DNA from: Setomelanomma holmii
Taxonomy: Eukaryota > Ascomycota > Dothideomycetes > Pleosporales > Phaeosphaeriaceae
Length of the DNA stretch: 64,000 bases
Direction: 5' to 3'
Assembly (NCBI GenBank): GCA_010015745.1
Contig: ML978189.1
Span: forward strand, 124,001 to 188,000
Part shown: positions 21,868 through 32,876 of the stretch, piece after piece
How positions within the stretch are numbered: the stretch's first letter is position 1
How the letters are laid out: each line of letters opens with the position of its first letter
Translations under genes and position numbers: made by a program
The notes under the pieces: model-generated
Databases searched by the model: none
Seen by the model: only the letters and a program-made list of their open reading frames with translations
What the model was told of the DNA's origin: nothing

Positions 21868-24800
21868 GGAGGATCCGCGAGGGGCGGTGAGAGTATAGGC
21901 GTTGTCCAGGTTGCTATGTCAGCGGGGCTTAAAACACAGGCGGGCCCAAGCGTCTAGCAATATTCAATGTCTCGAGGTGATGACGAGTGCTTCGAGGTCC
22001 TGGAGATCGGGACACCGGCGGGGGTAAATAGAGATAGGCCGCAGCACGCACAGGTGATCCCACGGGCCGTCAAAAGGGCGTGAGTGTGTGAGGGCAAGCG
22101 GCGGAGATTAGAAGAGAATATAGTGCAAAGCAGAGGAACGAAGCAAAGCGGTGGAGAGACAGGTACGTGCAACGCAAGACATGGCCGGCACGAACCTATT
22201 AACCTGCTATCATGCCTGAAAGGTAGCGTCTTTGCGTCCCATGCTTTGACCCTGGACTAGCTGCGTTTGATCCTGGATCCTGAACGTAGCCACACACACA
22301 CGTGGGTTCTGGGGAAATGGTTTCACCTTAGCTCCTCTAGTAGCCACCACGAGGCTTGGACTGCATGGTGCTGGACCTAGCCCGCTTGCGGAATTGTCAG
22401 TGGGAAATGCGCACCACAAGATAGACTCCCAACGGCGGTGGCAGACGCCTGGCGGAGCCTCACCCTGCATCCGGATAGCAGCGCTGGCTGTTCTGGAAAG
22501 GAACTACGAGCTCTAGCTCAAGCCCGACCACCCCACTTCTCATGGCCATGGCGAGTTCCTGCACAACACCACTCTCGGGCCACCTTACCTCGAGGGCGCG
22601 GAAGCCAGCCGGGCTCCGCCAGAAAGGTTTGCGAGAGCGGGCGTCAGCGCGCAAGAGTCGTTCAGACGCCGCGTGTCGCTTGCCCGACAAACTAACTCGC
22701 GATGAAGCGGACCGTAGCGAAGGTGAGGGGTGAGAAGGAATCGCATTCGGACCAATGTGACGTTTGAGGACTGTATGGCGCTGGCTCCCATGCAGCGCAG
22801 ACGTGAAGCGATGCCGGGATGCCACCGGACGAGCACGAGCGCTCGTCGATGGCCCCACCTGCGCCAAGGTAGTCAGCACGTGGGAAGCCTGTCCGCAGGA
22901 GCCAGGGCCGAAAGGCTATGTCGTCGCCGCTCTCGCCCTGGCCAGTCGTGGGGTGCGCGTCTCCTGGCAGCAGAACGCAAAGTTGCTGCCCGTCACGATT
23001 GACCTGCCTGCTACCGCGAGCAGCCTGATCAGCGGCGGCCATCATGCCATGGACCAGGGTTGTTATTGCCTTCACTCCGCATGATCGTGGTCGAGGTCGG
23101 CGAGCATGAAGTGTGAATGAAAAGCTCCGTCTCCCGCGACGGGAGTCCGTGTTGTCTTGCAAATGTCCTGATAGCCTCTCCATTAAGGGCCATTTGGACG
23201 TCAATGCCGTGTGATACGTAATGACTGGTGCTCTGGAGATCTGCAGCGGTGAACTTTATCCCGAAGCACGCTGCCTATGGAGCGTTTCACACTGCGTGGT
23301 GCCTATGCATGCTCGCTGCACCTGCGCTGTCCCTCCGCGTCTGCAGTAGCAAATACACGGTAAACACGTGGAGGCGTCTGTATCTTGCCTGTGATCCGTA
23401 CGAGCGTATGCGCCAGTGCGCTGAATGCACGCGGAACGAGCTGAAGCATGGGTCTGTGACATTCTCTATCAGGCCGCATAATGACTAAAAACAGCTGAAT
23501 GGCTTGAAATACTGGTATTATATTCTAGCGGTGCTCCAGGGTGCGCGAGAACCACATCGGATAAAGTCCAAGCATGTCATGTTGAGTGATGTCCTAGGCG
23601 ATAATGATGCGCATCAGATACTACTAAATAGAGACGATCTACAAAATATCGAGTTGCAAGTCCTCAGACGTTCGACGAAAGCCGAGATTGAACCTCGTTC
23701 ACCGCTCCTATCAGATGGCCCTTAGCGAGGCTACGCGGCTAGTGGACGACAGCCAAGATCGATATTGTTAGTGCTCGCCCTGTTTCGTACTCCCAGTCGC
23801 TTCGCTGAGCTTCTCCAGCCACAATCGGAGTGCTTGGCGCTGATATTGGACGAGAGCGAACGTCGGTAGACATCGTCGATGAAAGAGCGACTGGTCGGCA
23901 ACGCTAGTGTTAGCCCGTTGCCGCGAGCCGCGGCGATGAAGACAGCTTGTGGTCATGAAGGGAGTGAGCAGGTTCAGCTTCAGGAACATGAGGGTTCGAG
24001 GTGGGAAGTGGGGTCATGAAGGTGAGGAAGGAGCAACCGCGCCGCACCTTCTGCGACACCGGTCGCTAATTGTGACTAGCAGAGCGTTATCCGACGTGCG
24101 GGTAGCAGCATCGCGATATATTTGAGACAACTACAGCTGTGGCTCGTCGAAACAGGAACGACAGTATTTCAACGTCGCCCCATTTTTCAGTCGACGTGCG
24201 ATCATGGCTGCGCGTCCAAGCAGGCGTACAAACAGCGCCAGTATCAGATTGTTCTGAAGCGTTTCTAGCGTCGCTCTGGCAAACTCTATCTAGCCTCCTA
24301 CACCGTCGCCTCGCCTGTCATACTAACGGCAGTATTGGATGCGCTCATCACGCAGAAGACCGCTCGATGGCGTAAGAGTAATGATCGTGGCGGTAGTAGT
24401 AGCATGTCTTCAAAAAGCCCTGTGGTGGTCGCGCCCCTGAAACCACTCCGCCATCGTCATCGCGTACACCGGTACCTGCCATGCCTTGAGTGATTTTTTC
24501 CTTCCCGCGGGAGATGGCCTGTCCCGTATGAACGCATATGCATTCAGTAGCTCCTCACGATATTCTCATAGCACGATCTTTGCGCCTCACTATTGCTACA
24601 CCGTGAATATGCTGTCATCCGTATAGCCGTGGAAGATGCACCACCCGAAGTAGATCGATATGTTGTGTAACAGTTCCTGCGGAAAGTATCGTTTCCTGGA
24701 ATACCCTGCAGGCCGGCTCGCTTGCCTCACTCAAATGCCACGGCTGCAAGTGAGCTTAGCTCTATGCGGCTTGTTCAGGCCCACATGGGTGCCATGTTTC

Positions 24801-26026
24801 TCACCATTGCATGCTCCACGTCAACGTCCGTTCACGATTGCGCAAGACGACAGCTCGGTAGTGTTGCGCAGCTCAGACCAATTACACCTTTGCAGCATCC
24901 TCTTGTGCACACCCTCAGCGAGGACATGGATGTCACTGACAAAAGTTCTGCTGCATGCATTTGCCGCCGAAGACATCATCTTCGACAGCGCTGGAATGAT
25001 GGTAGCGAGCGAGCGCCCCCTCCACCCATCTTACGCCACGGCCACCAACACGCGGAACAAACCTTGGATCGCTTCTTCCGCACCAGCCGATAATCATCCA
25101 CGGACCCAAAACTCCGCCAGGCGAAGCCCCTCGCGAGCCCGCTAACGGCGATAGCGCCATGAAGCGACGGCCACGAGGTGCGAGTCTGAAACGGCTTGCG
25201 AAATTTAAAGTTTGCGGGAACTGCCAGGGTAATCGCTCCATTTGAGGGAGTTCAACCTGGAAGCTGATACGAAGGTACGCGACGGTCCCCAGGACGTCAG
25301 TTGAGCTTCACAAGATTTTCGGCGGTGTTTCTAGCTTGAGGCTAGAAGGTCTCTTGATCGGTAAGTCAGGGCCGATTGCAAGTGGTTGAGGAATTAGAGG
25401 TTCCTGAAGGCATCGTAATATCGGCCACAGTGCGGCATTCGCGAGGCATCGGCGGCATGCGTCCTAAGCTGTGCGCAATCTTTGAGATGTTTGGGCTGTG
25501 CTGTGGTTCTCTCAGAAGGTTCCCCGATCGCTCGTTTGGGCTGCCTGGCTGGCTGCACGGTGCAAATTTGAAGTGGTCGGGTCATCCCGTGAAGATGCTG
25601 ATGTGGTGAGCGAAGTTACGACCAAATCTGACCCAATCAACGGGAATCAGCCGCGCGCTCTCCGTATGCACGATCGACGCCGAGAGAGAGGCCGAAGTGG
25701 CTTTCTGTGTGTCAATGCACGTTCACTTCAACAATTGCGACCGCTCACAGTGGAGGATCGGATTCATTATCGCGGTATCTTGGACAAACGCACGCGCAAT
25801 CATCCTTGCCTGAAGATGGTTGATCCTCCGAGTCTATCAGTTCATGTTCGCCGTTCAGACATACACTGCGCGTCAAAGGCGCGGGCAAGGCGCTGATGCC
25901 CAGCAGGATCGGACGCTAGAATCTTGCTAGAAGGCCACCTCGAGCATTCTTTGCACCTCATCTCCGCGATGTGGATGTGTCACCAAGCCGCGCCGGCAGT
26001 TGCGCCCGTCCAATGACTATACCTTT
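21868..26026. other. Gene-empty region of about 4.2 kb
   Basis: From the bZIP 5' end to the GH1 3' end I find only short frames overlapping on both strands (longest about 170 codons, e.g. 22692-23204 minus and 24660-25145 plus). None has a known motif, intron-linked continuation or compositional support. The part up to about 22.4 kb is a plausible 5' leader and promoter of the bZIP gene. I see no terminal repeats, transposase motif, tRNA-like fold or long tandem array. It may be a decayed element, a regulatory region or a site of non-coding transcription. Confidence 0.45.
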
Positions 26027-27908
26027 CTACTGTTCCTTTTTGATATACTTATCGAAGATTTTCGAGATCTCGTACGCGCTCTTCTTAGGGTACCGCGTTT
26101 GCCCACCCTTGTAATCGACATAGGTTACGCCGAACCGTGTCGTGTAGCCTTCGGCCCACTCAAAGTTGCTGCAAGTATATTGTTAGCGCTGACCTCAAAC
26201 AAAGAGGTGTGTTTGAGGCTATGAAGAACCACGGTTCGGTTGTAAGGCTAAGAGATTCGGAGGAAGAAAATTAGTGCAGAATTAGTAGTGTGTGGAACAT
26301 CTTTGCCCGAGACGATCTTCGAGACATGATTGATGCGAAGATTTGAAAAGAGGAAGTGAGCTTGACGTACTCCATGAGACTCCACGCCGAATACCCCCGA
26401 ACATCGACACCATCGATGGTATGCGCATCAGCCAAGGCACCAACATATCCTCTGAAGTATTCGCAGCGAAACTCGTCATCCAGGAGCTGCTCCAAAGGTA
26501 GATCGTTCTCGCCCTTGAGACTTGTGCCATTCTCAGTGACGTAGAACGTTGGTCCTCCATAGCGATCACTGAGCCATTTGATCAGTTTCCTGAAGCCCAG
26601 AGGCATTGGCCGCAACCAGACAGACTGTGTCTCTGGACCAATCCATTCTCCCTTCTTGTTTTGGTAAAGGATATCGAGGTTGCCTGCGAAATCCTCAAGC
26701 TCCGGCGCAGTCTCCTTATGCCTAATGTAATTTGCGCAGTAGTGATTCATGCCGTAGAAGTCGTTGCTGCCTTTGACCAAGGCTGCCTCTTCCGCGGTAA
26801 ACTCGGGCAGCCTGTCACCAAGTTGCTTTTGCATTGATTCTGGGTATTTGCCGAAGTACACTGGGTCGCCGAACCAGCAGATGGCAAACTCAATCTTCCG
26901 GTCGGATGCTTCGCGATCTTTGGGATCCTCGGGGTCCCACGGCTCGGTCCAATCACCTAGGCAATGTCAATATCAGACCGCTTCCTTACGCTTGATGTCA
27001 ACTTTCGGTTTCCCCTGCATGGCCTGAGGCAAGATGCGCAAGCTTTGCAGGGGCTTACGAAAGGCACGTGAGTTCTGGGTTCGCTTACCATTGAGCGTGA
27101 TGCCAATTTGACCTCCATCCTTGGCTTTGAAGTCTTCACGATACGCTTTAACTGCCGCACCATGAGCAATGAGAAGCGAGTGCCCCACAATCCATGGTTC
27201 CCTGCTGCTGTCGCCCTCAACACTCTTGCTCCGGTCGCTGCAACGGCCCGGGGCGAACAGGCCGGTCCCGTAACCGAGTATTGAACTGCACCACGGCTCG
27301 TTGAAGGTGATCCAGTATTTTACTTTCGAGCCGAAAGCCTTGAAACACACCCTGGCATAGTTCTCGTAGTCCTTGACGAACTCGTCCTTGTTCAACATGC
27401 CTCCATACCGCTTGTGTAGGTTGTCGGGGAGATCCCAGTGGAACAACGTGATCATCGGCTCGATACCCGCCTCACGGAGGTCGTCAACGAGTTTGACGTA
27501 GTGCTGGAGACCTTTCTCGTTGATGGGATCATTGCGGCCGCCAAGAGGAATGATGCGAGACCACGCAAGCGAGAAACGATACGATTTTGCCCCCAGTTTC
27601 TTCAAGAGATCAATGTCCTCGGCGGTGCGATGGTAGGAGTCGCATGCAACGTCTCCTGACTCTCCTCCGGCGATCTTGCCAGGAATTCGACAGAAAGTGT
27701 CCCAAATCGAATCAGCGCGGCCATCTTCTTGCGGCGCACCTTCAATCTGGTAACTACGGCCTCAAACTCAGTACGTGACGCATGAATGGACATAGTGGGG
27801 TCCATGGCGGGGTATTGTGCTTGTGCGAGACGAGACGAGACGGTGAGCCACGAACCTTGCTGTCGCAAATCCCCACAGGAAATCTTTGGGTAGATATGAT
27901 TGTGACAT
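26027..27908 (-). CDS. GH1 beta-glucosidase
   Basis: Glycoside hydrolase family 1 enzyme, expected to cleave terminal beta-glucosides. Four exons on the minus strand, 27856-27908, 27089-27753, 26371-26956 and 26027-26168, give 481 residues, the usual length. The short first exon encodes MSQSYLPKDFLWGFATA and the intron splits the Ser before YQIEGA. The acid/base glutamate is E170 in TFNEPW and the nucleophile is E381 in YVTENG; both are intact. The last exon starts inside the DNFEWAEGY motif and ends KKEQ. There is no signal peptide, so it is probably intracellular, as for many fungal GH1 enzymes. Introns are 102, 132 and 202 nt. The gene is divergent from the DUF1479 gene at 28798, with about 0.9 kb between the starts. 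An open frame at 27602-27868 is a wrong-frame shadow of exon 2. Confidence 0.93.
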
Positions 27909-28797
27909 GCTGAGCTTAAAGTATGTCACAAGTTACCGGGCTCGAAATGTTAATTTAGTGAGCGGTATGCAACGGTGGGAACCAATACTTCATATACGCA
28001 GTCTGCTGTGTTGGCTGCGGAGAACGTCCCGCCGTAACCGTCTTCACGCGTCGACAAGACTTTAACACACGCGCAGTAAGCTCCGTGAGGCAATTCCGGT
28101 CACTCTACTGCTCCCAAAAGGGGCCCCGGGAGATGTGACATCAGTTCTGCGAGCTTTTGAGTGGCTCGGCCCACGATAGCCCCGCTCATGGTGCCTAACA
28201 CCAGAAGATGTTCACGATCGCGCATGACGATGCTGCGCCGTTGCCCTCGTTCTGCCCGCCAAGGTTCACGATGATGAAGGCGGTCAATGGAGTTACGGGC
28301 CGTCGATTCAGCCTTCCCTTTTATCCTGCCTTGGGCGTGGCGCGGCTGCTTGTGGGCGGTATTTGGGCACTCCGCTGCTTCGAAGTGGGATGGTGGGGTA
28401 GTAGCAGGAAGGTTTAGGCGAGCTGTCTAGAAGCGAACCTCGACCGTACCTGGCGGATAATAACTCGGCCAAGCTCCTCTTTCTCTGACATTTGTGAAGG
28501 TGGAAACTGCCAGAAAGCTGAGAGTCGAGAGCGGAGGTACTGTCTCTGGTTAGTGGCTTGGTGCGGGGAAATGTGTGGCTGAAGCTTGAAAACCCGGGGC
28601 TGCCGCTTTGGGGACGCCTTCCGCAGTAAATGTCACTCCTCGCCCTCTGAGCTGCCCTCATCACTGTCGGACACCGTCTTCGCCATCGAGACGCGGATCG
28701 GAGCATGTGAACATATAATGAACTGGCCGCTGGGACAAGAAGCACCAGGCTGAAACACACGATACCTAGGATTATACCAATATACCCCTGTACAACG
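27909..28797. promoter_or_regulatory. Divergent intergenic promoter region
   Basis: This 0.9-kb region separates the start codons of the GH1 gene (-) and the DUF1479 gene (+), so it should carry both promoters. An open frame at 28308-28859 on the minus strand overlaps the DUF1479 start and has no domain. No specific operator can be called. Confidence 0.5.
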
Positions 28798-30368
28798 ATG
28801 CTTTCCGCACTGCGAACTGTTCGAACTCCAACCAGATGCGTCGCGACACAGCTTCGCACTGCAGCAACACAAGCTCAGAAGCGAGCAGGAGACATATCAG
28901 ACGCCTTCGTGTCCCTTTCCGGACAGAAGTTTGAGCCTCTTACGCCAGAATATGCCGACCTGAAAGGTCGCCTGATCAAAGGCCATGAGAACGAGGTACG
29001 TGAGTCTTGGGAACGCCTGCTCCGGCAATTGCGGGAAGAGATCCCGCTCATCCTCGAGCAAGGCTCGAAAGTTATACCCGAGATCGATTTCAAAGACATT
29101 GACAATGCGCCTGAAACTTTCAGCAAAGAGTTGAGGCAGAGAGGCGTCGCTGTAGTGCGAGGCGTGGTGCCAGAGGAAGAGGCTCTCCAATGGAAGGACG
29201 ACTTGAGAGAATACATATGGCAAAACCCACAGACCAAGGGTAAGACGCAACCCACGGCAGCTGTTTGAGCCTTACTGATCCCCTTGTAGCCTTCCCAGCA
29301 GACAATCCGCAAGTTTTCGAGCTGTATTGGTCCAGAACTCAACTTCTCGCCCGCGGGAACCCGAATATGCTGAAGACACAACGGTTTCTCATGTCCTACT
29401 GGCATAGCTTGAACCCACACGCGCCTTTGTCCACGCAACATCCGATAAGCTACGCCGATCGTCTCCGCATGCGCCTCCCTGGCGACGCCAGGTTCGCGTT
29501 GGGCCCACACGTTGATGGTGGAAGTGTCGAGCGCTGGAGTGAGGAAGGCTATGGCCTCGGCGAGGTTTATGATGCAGTTTGGAAAGGCAAATGGGAGGAG
29601 TTCGACCCGTGGGAAGCCAGTTGCCGGCTGCCGGTAGTCTCCGACCTTCACCAAGGTGTCGGAGCATGTAGCGCGTTCCGTATGTTTCAAGGCTGGTTGT
29701 CGCTCAGCACATGCGCTGCTTTTGAGGGCACGCTCCTGGTGAACCCACTTCTAGCGAAAGCGACGGCATACTACCTGCTCCGACCATTCTTCTCACCAAA
29801 GCGTGGCGTCGACCCTGGCGCGCAAATAGCCTCAGAAGCTATTACCAACTCGGACGACTTCCTCGCCTCCGATAACTGGGAGATGGACACAACACCATCA
29901 CCATGGGTCCACGGAGCGACACCTGGTCATGGTCAAGAGCTGTCACATCTACTGCACCCTCACCTTAACCTCCAAAAGTCAATGATCCATATGCCGACCG
30001 TCCGTCCTGGCGATTATGTGGCCTGGCATTGCGACACCATTCACTCGGTCGACAAGACTCATGCTGGTAAATCCGACTCGAGCGTAATGTACATTCCCGC
30101 ATGTCCTATGACGGAAGACAACGCAAATTACCTGAAGCGACAACGCGAGAGCTTCGTGAACGGAACACCTAGTCCCGACTTCGGCGGTGGAATCGGCGAG
30201 AGCGAGCATGTTGGACGAATCAAGGCCGAAAATTTGCACGAACTGGTTGAACAAGACGGCTGCAGAGCAATGGGTCTGGCCGAATGGGATAGCGAGGCTG
30301 CTAATTTGACACCTGGAGAAAGAGTTATTCTGGATCGGGCGAACAAGATTCTGGGCTTCTACGATTAA
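28798..30368 (+). CDS. DUF1479 (YbiU/Gig2-like) putative Fe(II)/2OG oxygenase
   Basis: Two exons, 28798-29239 and 29290-30368, join in frame (TKA|FPADNPQVFELYWS) to give 506 residues. The sequence matches the DUF1479 family (PF07350), found in bacteria (YbiU) and many fungi and related in fold to 2-oxoglutarate oxygenases. Candidate iron ligands are H221 and D223 in GPHVDGGSVERW, with H394 or H399 in WHCDTIHSVD as the distal histidine. The reaction is not known. The N-terminus (MLSALRTVRTPTRCVATQLR) is basic with no acidic residue for about 30 positions, so a mitochondrial presequence is possible. That is inference and may mean targeting was added to a family that lacks it in bacteria. The start is supported by this leader and by clean frame continuity. 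Confidence 0.88.
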
Positions 30369-30759
30369 TTGTAGTAGCCACATGCCAACGTTCTATGACT
30401 TGCTGCTTTTCCGAGCGACAACCGGAGTATGTCTGTATCTCTTCACAGCTAAAGCACGTCGTGATACCATACGAGCCATGAACCTTTCGGGATCACAGTT
30501 GCTGTAACTCCATGTTCCGAATGGGTTCTGCGTGGCTTTCCCAATCTGATGTCATAGTATCCCGTGGTGGCTCCTTCCCAGCGCCTGTTCTCACTTGCCT
30601 TCACCTCAAGCGCGCTAACACAGACCCTTATTTTGGCAACCGCTCTACTTTTTCCTCACTCTTTAAATCAGAGCTTTCCTCTCTTGCAGAACACACTCAC
30701 CACTCAGTCGCATTCAACACGCACCCTTGCACTCAACAAAGAGCGCGCTTCCGCCCAGC
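30369..30759. other. Intergenic region
   Basis: This pyrimidine-rich stretch precedes the ATG of the second broken 2EXR-like gene and may be its old promoter and leader. Nothing else is seen. Confidence 0.35.
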
Positions 30760-32533
30760 ATGGCTTCCCCGAGGAAACTAAACCCGGAGACGACATCGAG
30801 CCCTGCGATTCCTGACGCGCCTTCCTTCCTCACAACTTTGCCACCCGAGATACGCAATCATGTTTACGAGGTCTTGTTCAAGCGCGACGAGCCGGTGCTG
30901 GTGCACAATAAGGATGCTTACCATGCGAAAGAGCCTGAGAGAGACAAGTGGATGTCCACGGATGATTACATGGTCGACATACGCCGCTTCGAAAAGATTT
31001 ACGAGGAGGAAATGGACAGCGCCGACGAGTTCAGGCAGGTCTTTCATCTTGAGCTTCCTTTGCTTCTGACTTGCCGGCAAATTTACCACGAAAGTTCTGG
31101 CGTTTTCTACGGGTGCAATGTTTTCATGTTGTCTCGAGCCTTGAATCGCCACGACTCAGACAATGACGAGTCTCATGATGAAGAGGTATATGGTCAGCTG
31201 GACTATGCCCCGAAATGGGTATCGAAGCTTGGTTCCCAGGTCGCCTTCCTAAGGACGGTTGCTATCGACGTAGGCCCAATGTGCTCATCTAACTGCTATT
31301 ACTCCATGATCGACTTCAACATTCTCCCCTTGATTCGTGTCCTTTGGAATCTGCTGAAAAACAAGTTCTCTATCTCATTTGTGGACTCCGGGCGTACATT
31401 ATCCGTGCACTCACCTAATGATGCTGCACCTGTAGCGACACCTGGCCCGCCGAAATCCTTAATAACATTCTGGACGCTCTCGTTGAGCACGATGTCTTGA
31501 GGATCAGACAATTTCGACGATCAGAACGCCTCCTTACAGAGTTTCGAATATCGCCATTTGTCGATCAGGAAGGAGTTCTAGAGTACAACCACGGGTTTAC
31601 AGAAGACGTACGTATCTTCAATGATGGTCAATTGATGCGGGGTGCCACCCGATCTGCGTTGAAGTCCCCCCTGCTTCAATTGTCTTCGACTTTGAAAGAT
31701 AGCATCTTCAGTCGTCTCAAGCATGCGCCAGCTGAGATCGTTTTCAACCTAGACACCCACAAGGTGTCCGAACTCCCGATGAATTTGCTCCAAACACATC
31801 GAACGATACGAACCTGGGCGATGTATACTCTCGGACGACACACCAGGTGCAAGATTGAAGCGACCGCTCGTTCAGCTATCACTAATTTCGACGACTTCGC
31901 TTCTCTGGAGCAAGTGGTTCCATACTCAAGTGCAGGTACTCAGAGATTCGTATTCTCGCACGTTATAGCCGTAACTTCGCAAGACAGTCATATAGAGCTT
32001 GTCCTTCGGGTCAAGCTTGTGACGCCTTCGACGATGGATTAAGTACGCATCGACATCAAAGGGCTCGTGAATCTACTACGTACTCGACGACTGGGAGAGA
32101 AGGCCAGTATGCGCATCATACTCTCTTATCCTGTCGACAGAGGCACGTACGAAGAGACGTCCAGCATCCCACTGGCAGACCTGCGGAGGAGCCTATTCCT
32201 CTTGATGTCTGACATGTTGAATTGTTGGCTGAATAATCAACCACTACCAGCCACAAATGATCTTCCCTCTTTCTGGGTGAATGGTCACGGAGTGCTCCTG
32301 GAGGCGTCTTTCAAAAATCAAACACATTCTCGTACAAACATCGTCGGCTTCGGTGGGACGAGGTCTCTCAACGGGGTTATCGGTTTGCAGCAGACTTGGG
32401 AAGTTTGCTTGAGGACAAGATGTTCAATAATGCGCTGATCAATTCTGGACCTGTGTTTGCCATCTGGTCGAATTTGCGTGACTGCTACTGGGAAGATTGG
32501 CATTCGCGTCGTCCGCGCCCACCATTGTGTTAG
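30760..32533 (+). pseudogene. 2EXR/F-box-like gene with two frameshifts and one stop
   Basis: The N-terminal frame from ATG 30760 has FLTTLPPEIRNHVYEVLFKR at about residues 25-44. It continues through LLLTCRQIYHESSGVFYG and APKWVSKLGSQVAFL. Near 31437-31455 the coding frame moves by one: homology continues as PAEILNNILDALVEHD, which the minus-strand copy matches with PEEMKSRFNNILNAPIEED. At 32040-32042 a TAA interrupts TPSTMD*VRIDIKGLV, while the other copy reads TSGTLDDVQINIDELL. Near 32312-32330, at an A-rich run, a second shift leads into KHRRLRWDEVSQRGYRFAAD and a C-terminus ending at TAG 32531-32533. Three lesions in otherwise well-kept sequence suggest recent loss, though assembly error or an unusual intron cannot be excluded. 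It is the better preserved partner of the copy at 8548-10591. Confidence 0.8.
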
Positions 32534-32640
32534 CAAAAAGTATTTAGGTATCCCTATCACGCATGTTTAGACATTACTGGAACAGGGCGGTGACTTTTGG
32601 CCATGTTGTGGAGGATGGTCGAATATAACATGAAGTGGAG

Positions 32641-32648
32641 CGCAGGTA
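32641..32648. repeat. Left 8-bp target-site duplication (CGCAGGTA)
   Basis: CGCAGGTA directly precedes the left terminal repeat and is repeated exactly at 35807-35814. An 8-bp duplication is the hAT hallmark. Confidence 0.92.
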
Positions 32649-32672
32649 CAGCGTGGTCACCGTAGCGTAAGC
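32649..32672 (+). repeat. Left terminal inverted repeat of hAT element
   Basis: Starts CAGCGTGG; 19 of 24 bases match the inverted right end at 35783-35806. Confidence 0.85.
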
Positions 32673-32876
32673 CGCACCGTATGGGGGTCCTTCAAGTACG
32701 TGCGGTGCCCATAGAGTCCATAGTACGTACGGCAAGCTAAGACAGTGAGGTAGGTGCGGTCCGTAGGCTGTAGTGGTCAAATTTGAAGCTCTTATGTGCC
32801 GTAATTATATACAAAACGCCAGATCTTTGGTGGTGAGGTCGCCGGAGACCTCCTCTGGGGCGCTGTCGGCCTTCTA

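Noticed and set aside
21868..26026. A biosynthetic cluster or new defence system in the gap
   Set aside because: No core enzyme, repeat array or coherent set of frames was found; claiming one would be unsupported.
27602..27868. 88-codon minus-strand frame at the GH1 5' end
   Set aside because: It is the wrong frame of GH1 exon 2; the correct frame gives SYQIEGA and the conserved N-terminal region after splicing to the exon at 27856-27908.
28308..28859. 183-codon minus-strand frame with one hydrophobic segment
   Set aside because: It overlaps the promoter and start of the well-supported DUF1479 gene and has no domain.
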